DNA of 64,000 nucleotides from Hyphomonas sp. (GTDB lineage Bacteria; Pseudomonadota; Alphaproteobacteria; Caulobacterales; Hyphomonadaceae). A program made the translations under genes and the position numbers. Positions 8,769 to 18,600 of this stretch are shown piece by piece (position 1 is the first letter of the stretch; the number at the start of each line of letters is the position of its first letter). The notes beneath the pieces are model-generated. The model ran no database searches and was not told the origin of the DNA. It saw nothing but the letters and a program-made list of their open reading frames with translations. Where the stretch lies: the NCBI GenBank assembly GCA_013791775.1, contig VMTE01000018.1, forward strand, positions 62,001-126,000, given 5' to 3'.

Positions 8769-9251
8769 TTAGCGACCGGGGTAGAGCAGGAGAGTCGTTC
8801 TGAACTCCCCCCTTGAAAGAGCCACGCGGTCGGCCCGCACGCTTTCAAGAGTCCACCCGTCGATCGAGTTCCCGAGGTTCACCCACTCGATGTCGCCTTC
8901 GACATTCCGCTGGAGTGATGCACGGGCCATGCCATTTGCCAAAACCACGCCTTTCAGCTGGAAGGGCGCTTCAGTCAGTTCCGCGCCGCTGCCCGCGCCT
9001 GAGGTCGACTCTGCCGCAAACGGCTGGCGGTTTGGGTGGAACAGCGGCTTTTCAGCAGATGCCCGGGCCCGATCAGCCGACGCGGTCAAGGCCGGCATTT
9101 CCGGCGGCGTCAACGTCGGGCGCACCTCAGCTGGCATCTCGACGCGGCTCATGGCGCCCGTCGAAAGCAAGGTCAGTCCCAGCAGGAGCAGGCCGCAAAC
9201 ACCGGCCAGAATTGCCGCTACAAAAGCTGTCGGTCCCCTGACAAAGCTCAT
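8769..9251 (-). CDS. gspC: T2SS GspC-like inner-membrane protein lacking PDZ
   Basis: 160 residues: one membrane span (AAILAGVCGLLLLGLTLL), a linker rich in Ala/Pro/Thr, then KPLFHPNRQPF and a small beta domain (FQLKGVVLANG, WVNLGNSIDGWTLE) that fits the homology region of GspC/PulC, which contacts the secretin N0 domain. Normal GspC is about 270-300 residues and ends in a PDZ or coiled-coil domain; none is encoded here. Position between gspM and gspD supports the role. GspN-type assignment is an alternative. Confidence 0.75.
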   Translation of the reverse strand: MSFVRGPTAFVAAILAGVCGLLLLGLTLLSTGAMSRVEMPAEVRPTLTPPEMPALTASADRARASAEKPLFHPNRQPFAAESTSGAGSGAELTEAPFQLKGVVLANGMARASLQRNVEGDIEWVNLGNSIDGWTLESVRADRVALSRGEFRTTLLLYPGR

Positions 9252-9836
9252 CTATTTGTCCTCCGGGAGCGCATAGGCGTAAACGTCCAGCCGGACCTGC
9301 AGGACAGGCGCCTGGACATCGCTCGTCAGGCGGCTGCTGCCTGAGGAGAGCTGGAAATTCGCCTCGCGGACAAACAGGCGCGGGTTGGAATGGTCGAGCG
9401 CAAACAACGTGTCGCCGAGTTCGCGTTGGGTGGCCATCGCGATCACCCTGACGCCCGCTTCGCGCAAGTCTCCTGCGCGTTTACCGTCGAGCGGCTGGAT
9501 GCTTTTCAGGTCAGCGCCTGCGTCCTGGAGGATCCGGCGCACGATGGCCTGAACGCTGGCCGCGGCCTGCGCATCGGTCGAGGCGGGCAGGGCCAGGGTG
9601 GTGGCGCGGATATTCGCCACGCGGTCGTTCGAAGCACCTTGCATGATTTCGGCGGACGCCGCGATGCCGCGCCACTTGGCAAGTTCGGCCTCGCCCTTCC
9701 GGATTTCTGTCTGCTTGCCGGCAACCATGTCGCTCACGGGGACCGCGACGACAAAGGCCGCGATGGCAAGGGCAGCGACCAGAAAGCCGCCGGCTATCAG
9801 GTTCTGGCGATCACGGGGCAGGCTGTAGAGATTCAT
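9252..9836 (-). CDS. gspM: T2SS assembly-platform protein GspM
   Basis: 194 residues. A short cytoplasmic N-terminus (MNLYSLPRDRQN) precedes one membrane span (AGGFLVAALAIAAFVVAV), then a coiled-coil/ferredoxin-like periplasmic domain with VQAIVRRILQDAGADLKSIQPL. GspM is the partner of GspL. It overlaps gspL by four bases and abuts gspC directly, as expected for L-M-C. Sequence conservation of this family is low, so the order of genes carries much of the weight. Confidence 0.85.
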   Translation of the reverse strand: MNLYSLPRDRQNLIAGGFLVAALAIAAFVVAVPVSDMVAGKQTEIRKGEAELAKWRGIAASAEIMQGASNDRVANIRATTLALPASTDAQAAASVQAIVRRILQDAGADLKSIQPLDGKRAGDLREAGVRVIAMATQRELGDTLFALDHSNPRLFVREANFQLSSGSSRLTSDVQAPVLQVRLDVYAYALPEDK

Positions 9837-10942
9837 CCGTTGTCCTCCCCGTCAAAGGACGGCGTGGCAATGACATCGCTCTCCAGCAACAATTCGATCC
9901 GGAACCGATCTGCCTCAAGACGATCATCTCTCATCATGGACGACACGACCCGCGCGCCGGCGACGCCGCGAATGGATTCGAGCTTTGAAATAAGCCCGTC
10001 CGAGGACCGGGACAGTCCAACCAGCGAAATCTGCTTGCCGTCATAGGCGAGCGCTTCGAGCCAGGAGTCTTCCGGCAGGGCGGCGGCGATTTCATCGAGC
10101 AGCGTGGTGAACCGGACCGGGCTGGCGGAGCGCTGCTCGATCATCCGGATGGTTTCGACCCGCGCCATGGCCTGGCGTTGAAGCTCGAGAACCGAAGCTG
10201 CCTCGGCGCGCACGGCATCTGTTTCCCGCTCCAGCGTGGCCAGCTTGCGGTCCATCGACATCAGGCTCAGCGTGCCGGTCAGCGCGGCCAGCGCCAGTGC
10301 GCCGAGCGCCAGGCCCCGGTTGAGCTGGGGCAGGAAGGCATCGCTTCGCGCCCTTTGGGATTCGGGCAAAAGGTTGAAGCCGATGGGAGCACCGTCCGGT
10401 CCCGCCACGTCGACGCCGGCAAGATCGATGCGTTCAGCGGCGGCCATGGCGACCAGTTCTGCGATGAGGGTCCGCTTGACGAGCGCCTGCTCGGCAAGCA
10501 GTTGGCCCCCTTCTTCGGCGCCGGCAATCACGCGGCAATCGTCATGGACTTCGTCGAGTTCGAAGGGCGTGTCCGCGGCGATCTGCAGGCGCATGGCATT
10601 GCGCATATGCTGTTCAGACGTTGCCGGCAGGCGCCGTTGCCGCAGGAAGGCCTCATCGGGCGAAAGCAGCGCGAGCACGTCTCCGGAGCGAACTTTGGAT
10701 CGTGCGCTCGCGTTATCGGCGAGTGATCCGACAGGCAGTCCGTTCTCGGAGTAAACCGTGAAGGTGTTACCGTCACGACGGATGATCACCCAGTTCCGGT
10801 TTGGTACGAAAGCTGCCTTCAGGCAGGCGGGCAGCATTCCGGAAAGCGTGGTGGCCCACCAACGGGCAAATTCGCGCGGCGTCATCGCCGAAGCGGCAGG
10901 CGCGCGATCGCTTCCGAGGGTAGTCCCCTGGTCGATAGGCAT
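9833..10942 (-). CDS. gspL: T2SS assembly-platform protein GspL
   Basis: 369 residues from MPIDQGTTLG; the start at 10942 is favoured by GGGGA eight bases upstream rather than the codon eight residues earlier. The cytoplasmic part resembles the actin-like GspL/PilM fold (NRNWVIIRRDGNTFTVYS), followed by a membrane span (LALGALALAALTGTLSLM), a coiled coil and a PilN-type periplasmic domain (RFTTLLDEIAAALPEDSWLE). GspL recruits the ATPase GspE. It is the first gene of the leftward half-operon and is divergent from gspE. Confidence 0.88.
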   Translation of the reverse strand: MPIDQGTTLGSDRAPAASAMTPREFARWWATTLSGMLPACLKAAFVPNRNWVIIRRDGNTFTVYSENGLPVGSLADNASARSKVRSGDVLALLSPDEAFLRQRRLPATSEQHMRNAMRLQIAADTPFELDEVHDDCRVIAGAEEGGQLLAEQALVKRTLIAELVAMAAAERIDLAGVDVAGPDGAPIGFNLLPESQRARSDAFLPQLNRGLALGALALAALTGTLSLMSMDRKLATLERETDAVRAEAASVLELQRQAMARVETIRMIEQRSASPVRFTTLLDEIAAALPEDSWLEALAYDGKQISLVGLSRSSDGLISKLESIRGVAGARVVSSMMRDDRLEADRFRIELLLESDVIATPSFDGEDNG

Positions 10943-10992
10943 GTTCTGTCCCCGGCACCTGCCCAATCTCCCCCGAGACTGGAAAGGGCTCG

Positions 10993-11070
10993 CTTCTATT
11001 GTTGATGCAAATCGCTAGGAGTCAATTCACACCCTTTGCGGTTCGCGGTCTTCTATGATGTTATGCAAAT
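10993..11070. promoter_or_regulatory. Two direct repeats in the divergent gspL/gspE promoter region
   Basis: The 194-base region between the gspL and gspE starts holds two copies of CTTCTAT-(5 or 6 bases)-ATGCAAAT, at 10993-11012 and 11050-11070, in the same orientation and about 58 bases apart. A shared operator controlling both halves of the T2SS cluster is inferred. No known regulator consensus was recognised. Confidence 0.5.
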
Positions 11071-11136
11071 GGCACACCACATGCTTGGCCGGGGGGCTGG
11101 CACCGTGTGCTGAGTTTGTGTGGGGACACTGCAGGC

Positions 11137-12861
11137 ATGAAGACGCAGGCCAAATCGGGCGGGGCGCGGTCATCGGATGGCCGCAAGGATGTGTGGAACC
11201 TGCTGGGGCAGGCGCTGGTCGCCAACCGCCATTTGAGCGATGCCAAGCTGGCCCGCGCACTCTCCTCCGTGGAGAAAACCCGCGAGCCGCTTCCCTCGGT
11301 TCTGATCAAGCTCGGGCTCTGCTCGGAGGATGCCGTTGCGGCGACGCTCGCGGAAGTACTTGGGCTCAGTCATGCCAAACTGTCGGGTACGCCCCGGATT
11401 CAGGCTGACCTTGCGGGGCTGCGTCCTCGCTTTCTTCTGGATTCCAATGTCATGCCGCTGGCTGTCGAAGGCGGCGAAGTCGTTCTGGCGATGGCCGATC
11501 CGCTCGACGATGAAGCGGCCAATGCCGTGGCCTACAAAACCGGTCTTCAGGTGCGCCGGGCTGTGTCCACCCGCTCAGATATCCGCGCCTGGTTGTCGGC
11601 CATAAAGCCGGGCAACGACATCGCTGCAGTCGATGAACCGACTGTCTCGGTTTCGGACACTGACATAGAGCGCCTGATCGATCTGGCGCGGGGTGCGCCC
11701 GTCATTCGCTGGGTTGAGGATGTGCTGGCGATGGCTGTCGAAGCGCGCGCTTCGGACATCCATATCGAGCCGGAACGCGATCATGTGCGGGTCCGCATGC
11801 GCCTCGACGGGGCGATGACTGCGGTTAACCTGCCGGTGGCGGGTACGCCCGAAGCGCTGGTTTCGCGGATCAAGATCCTCGCCAAGCTCAACATTGCCGA
11901 ACGCCGGTTGCCCCAGGACGGCCGGATCCGGACGGCGGTGCGCGGCCGGGATATCGACCTGCGTGTCGCCACGATGCCGAGCCTGCACGGGGAAACCGTC
12001 ACGCTGCGCCTGCTCGACCAGACGGCGGCCCACCTGGACCTTCCGGCCCTTGGCCTGTCGGATCACGCGCGCGCGCGCCTGATCGAAGCCTTTGCCAAAC
12101 CGAACGGCATCACGCTGGTGACCGGTCCGACCGGAAGCGGCAAGACGACCACCCTCTACGCCGCGCTGCGCCACCTGATGAGCCCGCAGGTGAAGTTCAT
12201 GTCAGTCGAGGACCCGGTTGAATACGAAATTCCCGGCGTGTCGCAGATCCAGGTGAAGCCGGAGATTGGAATGACCTTCGCGCGGGCGCTGCGCTCGGTA
12301 CTGCGCCACAACCCGAACGTGCTGATGATCGGCGAAATCCGGGATCTGGAGTCGGCCTCGATTGCCGTAGAGGCGGCGTTGACCGGCCACATGGTGCTTT
12401 CCACGATCCACACGAACAATGCGCCGGCGACAGTGACCCGCCTGCTGGAGATGGGCATCGAGGACTATCTTGTTGCCAGCACCGTGAACGCGATCTCGGC
12501 GCAGCGCCTTGTGCGATTGCTGTGTGACACCTGCAAGCGTCCCGAGCCGCCCCCGCAGGCGATGCAGAGCCGGCTCGCGCCACTGATCGGCAATGCCTTC
12601 AACACGCACTGGTGCGCGGCGGCAGGCTGTGAACAATGCCGCGGTACGGGCTACAAGGGCCGGATGAGCCTTGCGGAAGTGATGGCCATGTCTCCGGCCA
12701 TCGACGCAGCCATCCTGGAAAAAGCCTCCGAGAGCCGGCTGCGGTCGATTGCGCGCAGCGAAGGCATGCTGACCCTGTTTGAAGAAGGTGTGCGCGCGGC
12801 GGCGGCAGGCAAGACATCCTTGGCAGAAGTCTTTTCGGTCATCGGGATGGACCTTCCCTGA
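11137..12861 (+). CDS. gspE: T2SS ATPase GspE
   Basis: 574 residues from MKTQAKSGG (a GTG ten codons upstream is possible). Cytoplasmic hexameric ATPase powering pseudopilus assembly. The N-terminal N1E/MshEN-type domain (LGQALVANRHLSDAKLARAL) binds GspL. The ATPase core has Walker A GPTGSGKTT near residue 330, the Asp box SVEDPVEYEIPG, Walker B NVLMIGEIRDLE and a His box with STIHTNNA. A zinc element with CDTC near 462 and CEQC near 498 is the typical GspE CxxC pair. It heads the rightward E-F-H-I-J operon. Confidence 0.97.
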   Translation: MKTQAKSGGARSSDGRKDVWNLLGQALVANRHLSDAKLARALSSVEKTREPLPSVLIKLGLCSEDAVAATLAEVLGLSHAKLSGTPRIQADLAGLRPRFLLDSNVMPLAVEGGEVVLAMADPLDDEAANAVAYKTGLQVRRAVSTRSDIRAWLSAIKPGNDIAAVDEPTVSVSDTDIERLIDLARGAPVIRWVEDVLAMAVEARASDIHIEPERDHVRVRMRLDGAMTAVNLPVAGTPEALVSRIKILAKLNIAERRLPQDGRIRTAVRGRDIDLRVATMPSLHGETVTLRLLDQTAAHLDLPALGLSDHARARLIEAFAKPNGITLVTGPTGSGKTTTLYAALRHLMSPQVKFMSVEDPVEYEIPGVSQIQVKPEIGMTFARALRSVLRHNPNVLMIGEIRDLESASIAVEAALTGHMVLSTIHTNNAPATVTRLLEMGIEDYLVASTVNAISAQRLVRLLCDTCKRPEPPPQAMQSRLAPLIGNAFNTHWCAAAGCEQCRGTGYKGRMSLAEVMAMSPAIDAAILEKASESRLRSIARSEGMLTLFEEGVRAAAAGKTSLAEVFSVIGMDLP

Positions 12862-14069
12862 TGGCGCGCTTTCGCTACCGGGCCTATCAGGCGGATGGCC
12901 GTGTGGTCAGCGATTTCCTGGTAGCGGGGTCGGAGTCCGATGCCGTTCGCGACCTGATGACGCTCGGCCTGACGCCGTTCGAGGTGACCGAAACAGGCGC
13001 GGCGTCCGCCCGCACGCCGGCCTCTGGCGCCGGCCGGCAATCGCCGCGTGTGCTGGCCGGATTCTGCCGGAACCTGGCGTCGATGCTTGCCGGCGGCCTG
13101 CCTCTGGACGAGGCCCTGAAGCTGTTGGCCAGCGATCCGGAAGACAAACGGGTGGCGCGCCTGTCGTCCAACCTGCGTGCCAGTGTGCTGAGCGGCCGGT
13201 CACTCGCCGAGGCGATGGCCGAGCTGCGTTCGCCGCCCCCTGACTATGTGATTGGCCTGATCCGTGCCGGAGAAGAAGGGGGATCGACCGTACCGGTTCT
13301 GAACCGGCTGGCCGGGTCCATCGACAACGAGTTGCGCCTCGCCGAAGCAGTGCGCGGCGCCCTCATTTATCCGGTGATCCTGCTGCTGACCGCCCTGGTC
13401 TCGATCGGTATCATTCTGCTGGTCGTCGCGCCGGCGCTCGAACCGGTGCTGGAGTCTTCCGGCGACAACACGCCGGCCGCCGCCGATTGGCTGATGAAAG
13501 CCTCGCACGGTTTGCGTGACAGCTGGCCGGTGCTGACGATTGCGCCGCTCGCGCTGTGGCTTGTCAGCATGAGCTGGTCGAGAACCGCCGCTGGACGGCG
13601 TTCGATGAGCCGGCTGATGATGCAGTTGCCGGTTGCCGGGCCGCTGATCCGCGACATGGAATCCGCGCGTTGCCTGTCGTCCCTGTCAGCGCTGCTCGAA
13701 AACGGCGTCAGCCTTGTTCCGGCAATGGAAATCGCCGGGCAGGGCGCCCGCAATCCGTTGGTGCGCCAGTCGATTGACCGGATCGCCGGCGAGGTCCGGG
13801 TCGGTGTACGCCTGTCGGATGCGATGGCTGCCGACGGTTTTATGCCGATGGCGGCGTCACAGCTGGCTGCGGTCGGCGAACGGTCCGGCGACATGGCCAC
13901 CCAGCTCGCCCATGCGGCGACGATCCTCGAAAGCCGCAGCAGCCGGCGGATTTCCACGCTCACGACCCTCGCAGGCCCCGTGATGACGCTGGCACTCGGC
14001 GTCCTGATCGGCGGGATCGTACTCACCCTCCTCAGCGCGATCATGAGCGTCAATGACCTCGCGCTCTGA
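12861..14069 (+). CDS. gspF: T2SS inner-membrane platform protein GspF
   Basis: 402 residues, two repeated GspF cytoplasmic domains and three membrane spans (LLLTALVSIGIILLVVAPAL; LTIAPLALWLVSM; TLALGVLIGGIVLTLLSAIM). Typical sequences FCRNLASMLAGGLPLDEAL and LSSLSALLENGVSLVPAMEIA mark the two repeats. Forms the inner-membrane hub around which the pseudopilus is built. The start overlaps the gspE stop by one base (TGATG). Confidence 0.96.
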   Translation: MARFRYRAYQADGRVVSDFLVAGSESDAVRDLMTLGLTPFEVTETGAASARTPASGAGRQSPRVLAGFCRNLASMLAGGLPLDEALKLLASDPEDKRVARLSSNLRASVLSGRSLAEAMAELRSPPPDYVIGLIRAGEEGGSTVPVLNRLAGSIDNELRLAEAVRGALIYPVILLLTALVSIGIILLVVAPALEPVLESSGDNTPAAADWLMKASHGLRDSWPVLTIAPLALWLVSMSWSRTAAGRRSMSRLMMQLPVAGPLIRDMESARCLSSLSALLENGVSLVPAMEIAGQGARNPLVRQSIDRIAGEVRVGVRLSDAMAADGFMPMAASQLAAVGERSGDMATQLAHAATILESRSSRRISTLTTLAGPVMTLALGVLIGGIVLTLLSAIMSVNDLAL

Positions 14070-14502
14070 CCTCCGGAACGCGGCAGGCTTTTCCCTGCTG
14101 GAGCTGATGGTGGCCCTCACCATCCTTGCGCTCGCCATGAGCGTCGTCTCGATCTCGGCTACGCGCCGCAGCCCGTCCTTCGAGATGCAACGCCTTGCCG
14201 GCAACGTGGTGAGCCTTCTTCGCGAGGCGCGGCTTGACGCACAGACCAGCGGCCGGCCCGCCTGGGTTTCGTTTGATGCAGATGCCCGTGAGCTGAGCCG
14301 CAACGGCGGCGAAGGGGTTTCGATTCCGGAGGACGTGGATGCAAGTCTCGTGTCGTCCGCATCGGCCGGATCGCCGGCGATCATCTTCTTTCCGGACGGT
14401 TCATCGACCGGCGGCGAGTTCGCTCTGGAAGGCTCCGGGCGCCGGGAGCGGGTGACGGTCGACTGGCTGACGTCGCGCATCGAGCGGCTGGATCCGGCAT
14501 GA
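14053..14502 (+). CDS. gspH: T2SS minor pseudopilin GspH
   Basis: 149 residues. Prepilin cleavage motif AAGFSLLELMVALTILALAM after a short leader, then a GspH/FimT-type globular domain (LAGNVVSLLREARLDAQTSGRPAWV; IIFFPDGSSTGGEF). Overlaps the end of gspF by 17 bases and gspI by four, so it is translationally coupled on both sides. Confidence 0.92.
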   Translation: MTSRSDLRNAAGFSLLELMVALTILALAMSVVSISATRRSPSFEMQRLAGNVVSLLREARLDAQTSGRPAWVSFDADARELSRNGGEGVSIPEDVDASLVSSASAGSPAIIFFPDGSSTGGEFALEGSGRRERVTVDWLTSRIERLDPA

Positions 14503-14858
14503 CACAGCGCGGCTTTACCTTGATGGAAACCCTTGTGGCGCTGGTGATTTTCAGCCTCGCCAGCATGTCTTTGCTCGAGCTTTATTCACGATCGGCGCGC
14601 GCCAAGGCGGCTCACGATTCGCTGATAGAACGGACCAACCGGGCGCAGGAGCTGTTGGTCGATATCGATGTCGATCGCACCTACGAGCCATCCCGCCGGG
14701 GCAGCGATCCGGACGGCACGGTCTGGGATGTCACCATGGCGCCGGTCGGGGTGCAGCTGGTACGTATCGACATAAAAGTGACCGACCGGGCAGGGCGCGA
14801 GGCGCATCTGCAGACTCTGAGATTGCCCGCTGAGCTGCACATGGACGCAGGCCCATGA
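14499..14858 (+). CDS. gspI: T2SS minor pseudopilin GspI
   Basis: 119 residues. Prepilin motif RGFTLMETLVALVIFSLASM and a short globular domain typical of GspI (NRAQELLVDID, DGTVWDVTMAPVG). Together with GspJ and GspK it forms the pseudopilus tip. ATGA overlaps with both gspH and gspJ. Confidence 0.92.
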   Translation: MTQRGFTLMETLVALVIFSLASMSLLELYSRSARAKAAHDSLIERTNRAQELLVDIDVDRTYEPSRRGSDPDGTVWDVTMAPVGVQLVRIDIKVTDRAGREAHLQTLRLPAELHMDAGP

Positions 14859-15466
14859 CCCGCGTGCGCCGCGCCTCGCCGGGCTTCAGCCTCCTCGAAA
14901 TGCTGGTGGGCCTGACCCTGCTGGCACTGATCTCTGTGGCCGTGACCCAGTCGGTGCGCACGGGCCTGAGGCTGTGGCAGGCGGCTGAAGCCAACGACAG
15001 CGAAGGCGAGTGGCAGCAGACAGGTTGGATGCTGGAGCGCTGGATGTCGCGGGCCCTTTCGCCAAGGTCGTTTGACCTCGACAGCCGCGTGATTTTCGAG
15101 GCGCGCGCGGACGGTGTGCGCTTTCTCGTGGATGGCCAGGTCGGCCGCAAGCCGGCCGGATATTCCCGGATCGGCCTTGTCGCGAAAAGCAATCCCGTAT
15201 GCCCGAACCAGTCTGATTTCGTTGTCACCTGGGAGGATGTTTCATTCGCGTCACATTTCGCGCCGGGCGCGAGCGACGAGCGGGTCTTGTTCGAATGTGT
15301 CGATGGCCTGGTGTTTGACTACGGACCGGTTTCGCCCGCCGAGGGCAGCCCGTTTCCGAACGACTCATCAGGCGCATCCGCCGAACTGCCACGCACCGTC
15401 CGCATCCGGTTTACCGCAGGTGGCAAGACGCGGTCCCTGTCAGCCAGCCTCCTGTACGCAAGGTAA
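14855..15466 (+). CDS. gspJ: T2SS minor pseudopilin GspJ
   Basis: 203 residues. Prepilin motif SPGFSLLEMLVGLTLLALISV and a GspJ-type domain (GLRLWQAAEAN, ERWMSRALSP, RTVRIRFTAGGKTRSL). It ends the rightward T2SS half-operon, 222 bases before the giant multicopper oxidase gene on the same strand. No clear terminator was seen between them, so read-through is possible. Confidence 0.92.
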   Translation: MTRVRRASPGFSLLEMLVGLTLLALISVAVTQSVRTGLRLWQAAEANDSEGEWQQTGWMLERWMSRALSPRSFDLDSRVIFEARADGVRFLVDGQVGRKPAGYSRIGLVAKSNPVCPNQSDFVVTWEDVSFASHFAPGASDERVLFECVDGLVFDYGPVSPAEGSPFPNDSSGASAELPRTVRIRFTAGGKTRSLSASLLYAR

Positions 15467-15688
15467 ACCCTGTGATTTCGCGTCGGCTCTGGGGCTGATG
15501 TACTGCCATTTCCGCGAGCAGTGCTGCGCGAAAATCCCGCTATACTTGAAGCGCCGCAAAGATTTCTGATTTTAGCCTTAATTTGATGTGGACGCGCGCT
15601 CAGCCCTGACTTATACGAGTATTGTGCTTGGATCGGGACAATCCGTGCACGGCATTTTTTCATAACGTCATCTTTTTGGGAGGGGGAC

Positions 15689-18600
15689 GTGTTGGGTGGG
15701 ATTTCGAAGCTGGCCGTCGGGCTGGCTGTGTGCGCATTTGGCGCCTTCGCGAACAATTTTGAAGCTCAAGCACAACTACCGGTGTGTGGCAGGACGGTGA
15801 AGGCGGAGGTTGTCGCCTTCGACCAACCTCTGATGTTCAACCGGATTGGCGCGCAAAACGTCAACGGCATGATCTATGCCCTCCGGTCGGATGTGGTGGA
15901 CCAGTCGACGGGAAAACCGGAGGCTGCAGGTGGTACGCTGACCGCCGGCAACGTCGCGCTTCGCCCCGACAAGCGGCCCCGGCCGATCGTGCTGCGCGTA
16001 TCGGTTGGCGACTGTCTCGAAGTCAAATTCACCAACCTGCTCAGCTCCCAGTCGAACCCGCGCAATGCGACGCCGGCGATCATGCAGATCGACGATCAGG
16101 TCGCCGAACGCCGCGCTGGTTTCACGCCGCTGGGCCTCAGCGCCCTCAATTCTGCCGGCGACACTTCGTCCTTCGTCGGCAAGAACGCCAACACGCTCGC
16201 AAACCCCGGGCAGACCAGAACATACCGCTTCTTTGCTGACGCCGAGGGCGCCCACCTCGTGCTGTCGCATGCGGTGACGTTCGGGGGCGAAGGCACCGGC
16301 GGCAACCTCTCGAACGGCCTGTTCGGCGTCGTCCAGGTCGAGCCGGTCAATTCCAGTTTCCACCGCAGCCAGGTGACCGAAGAGGACATGCGCCTCGCCA
16401 CGATCGGCACAACGCCGACCGGCCAGCCGATTCTCAACTACGAAGCGCGCTACCCCAACCGGGCCCCCTGGACGATCGAAGGCAAGGCCGGCAAACCGAT
16501 CCTCAACATGCTGGACATCAGCGGTTCCAGCGTGAAGCTCGTCGCCAGCGATGTCACGGCAATCATCTCGGGCACCAATCCGGACGGATCGTTCGTACCC
16601 GCGACCTATCCGCTTGAGGCCCAGGGCAAACGTAACCCCGCCCTGCCGAACCGCCTTGAACCGTTCCGCGAGTTTGTCGCCATCTTCAACGATGAAACGG
16701 TGTCAAAGCAGGCGTTTCCGTTCTGGTACGAGGATCCGGTTTTCTCGCATACGCTGCACGGTGTGGGCGATCACTTCATGATCAACCAGGGCGCGGCGGG
16801 CGTCGGCTCGGAAGTCATCGCGAACCGCCTTCGCGTCGGTCCCGCACATGACTGCCTGTCATGCGCCTACGAGGAGTTTTTCCTCACGTCTTTCGCGATG
16901 GGTGATCCGGCACAACTGGTCGATGTTCCGGCCAATGCCGGTCTCGAATTCTGCACGCCGCAACCCGGCGATCCGTTCTGCGAACGTGATCCCAGCATCC
17001 GCGCGTCGTATGTGAAGTACCCGGACGATCCGGCCAACGTTTCGCATTCCTACGTCGGAGACTTCGTGAAGTTCCGGAACCTGCACGCGGGTCCGAAGGA
17101 GCATCATGTGTTCCACCTTCACAATCACCAGTGGCTGGCAAATCCCGACGATGACAACTCCAACTACAATGACGCCCAGGGCATCGGCCCGGGCGGCAAC
17201 TACACGTATGAGATTGCCTTTGGCGGATCGGGTAACCGGAACAAGTCGGCCGGCGACGCCATCTATCACTGCCACTACTATCCGCACTTTGCACAAGGCA
17301 TGTGGGCCCTGTGGCGCAACCATGACACGTTCGAGCCGGGTACCCAGCTCGATGTAGCGGTCGGCGCTGACGGCTATCACCGCGATGCGTTTGCGCTGGA
17401 GCGCGGCAAGCCGGCGCCGGGCGCGCGGGCCTATCCGGATGGCGAAGTGCTCGCGGGCGCGCCGATTCCCGCCCTCGTTCCGCTGCCGGGCAAGGCGCTC
17501 GCGCCGATGCCGGGACGTGTCTATGTTGCTGCCGTCGACAAGAACAATGATGGCCAGCCGGAATCGAGCCAGGCGGTCATCGACCGGGCGGACACGGATC
17601 CGTCGCTCGTCGATACCCGCACGGTTCTCGCGTCCCTGAACCCGGCAGACCCGGCCAACCAGCTGAACCCGACCGGCCTCAAGAATCCCGGCTACCCCTT
17701 CTGGGTCGGCGGCATGGAGGGGGCTATCGGTCAGCGCGCGCCCTCGCCGCCGCTCGACATGGCGCCCAACCCGGGTGACCCGACCACAGGCGGATGGGAT
17801 GGCGGCTTGCCGCGTCACTTCCTCGATGGCTACGCCGTCGGCGGCCTGACCGAAGAGCACCAGACCCGCTTCTCGTTCGAGAAACACCTCGACAAAGCCA
17901 AGGCCAGATATCTCAGCGAGTACGGCAACGATGTCGAACGGGCCGCCATGTCGTTCCACGCGACGCGGTTTCATCCGTCATTCCGCCAGCTTCTGAATGG
18001 AACGGTTCAGGCTGCGTCGTTCCGCGCGAACGGTCAGATGCCGCATCCCGGTTCGCCTTTCTTCGAGCCGTGCGTGGATGACGAAGGTGATCTCTTCACG
18101 ACGGGCACGGTCGGCCAGTTCTTCTCCGGAACGGCAGGCAGTGTTGCCAACACCTTCACGGCCGCATTCGGCGCCGACAATCCGCGCGTCTACAAGGCCG
18201 CGAACATCCAGCTCGACGTGGTCTTCAACAAGCTCGGCGACCACTTCCCGCAACAGCGCATCATTACGCTCTGGGAAGACGTGGCACCAACGCTCGCCAA
18301 GACGCGTCCGCCGGAGCCGTTCGTGTTCCGCCTGAACTCGTATGATTGCGCGATGTACTACCAGACGAACCTGGTCCCGGAATTCTACATGGTGGACGAC
18401 TACCAGGTGACCACGCCGACCGACATCATCGGCCAGCACATTCACCTTCCGAAGTGGGACCTCGTCTCAGCCGACGGTTCGGCCAACGGCTGGAACTATG
18501 AGGATGGTGTTCTCGGAGCCGAAAGCGTCCGTAACCGGATCGAAGCCATCAACCGCTATACGCTGGAAGAAGGCACCGGCGAGCCTGTGCTGACCGCCCT

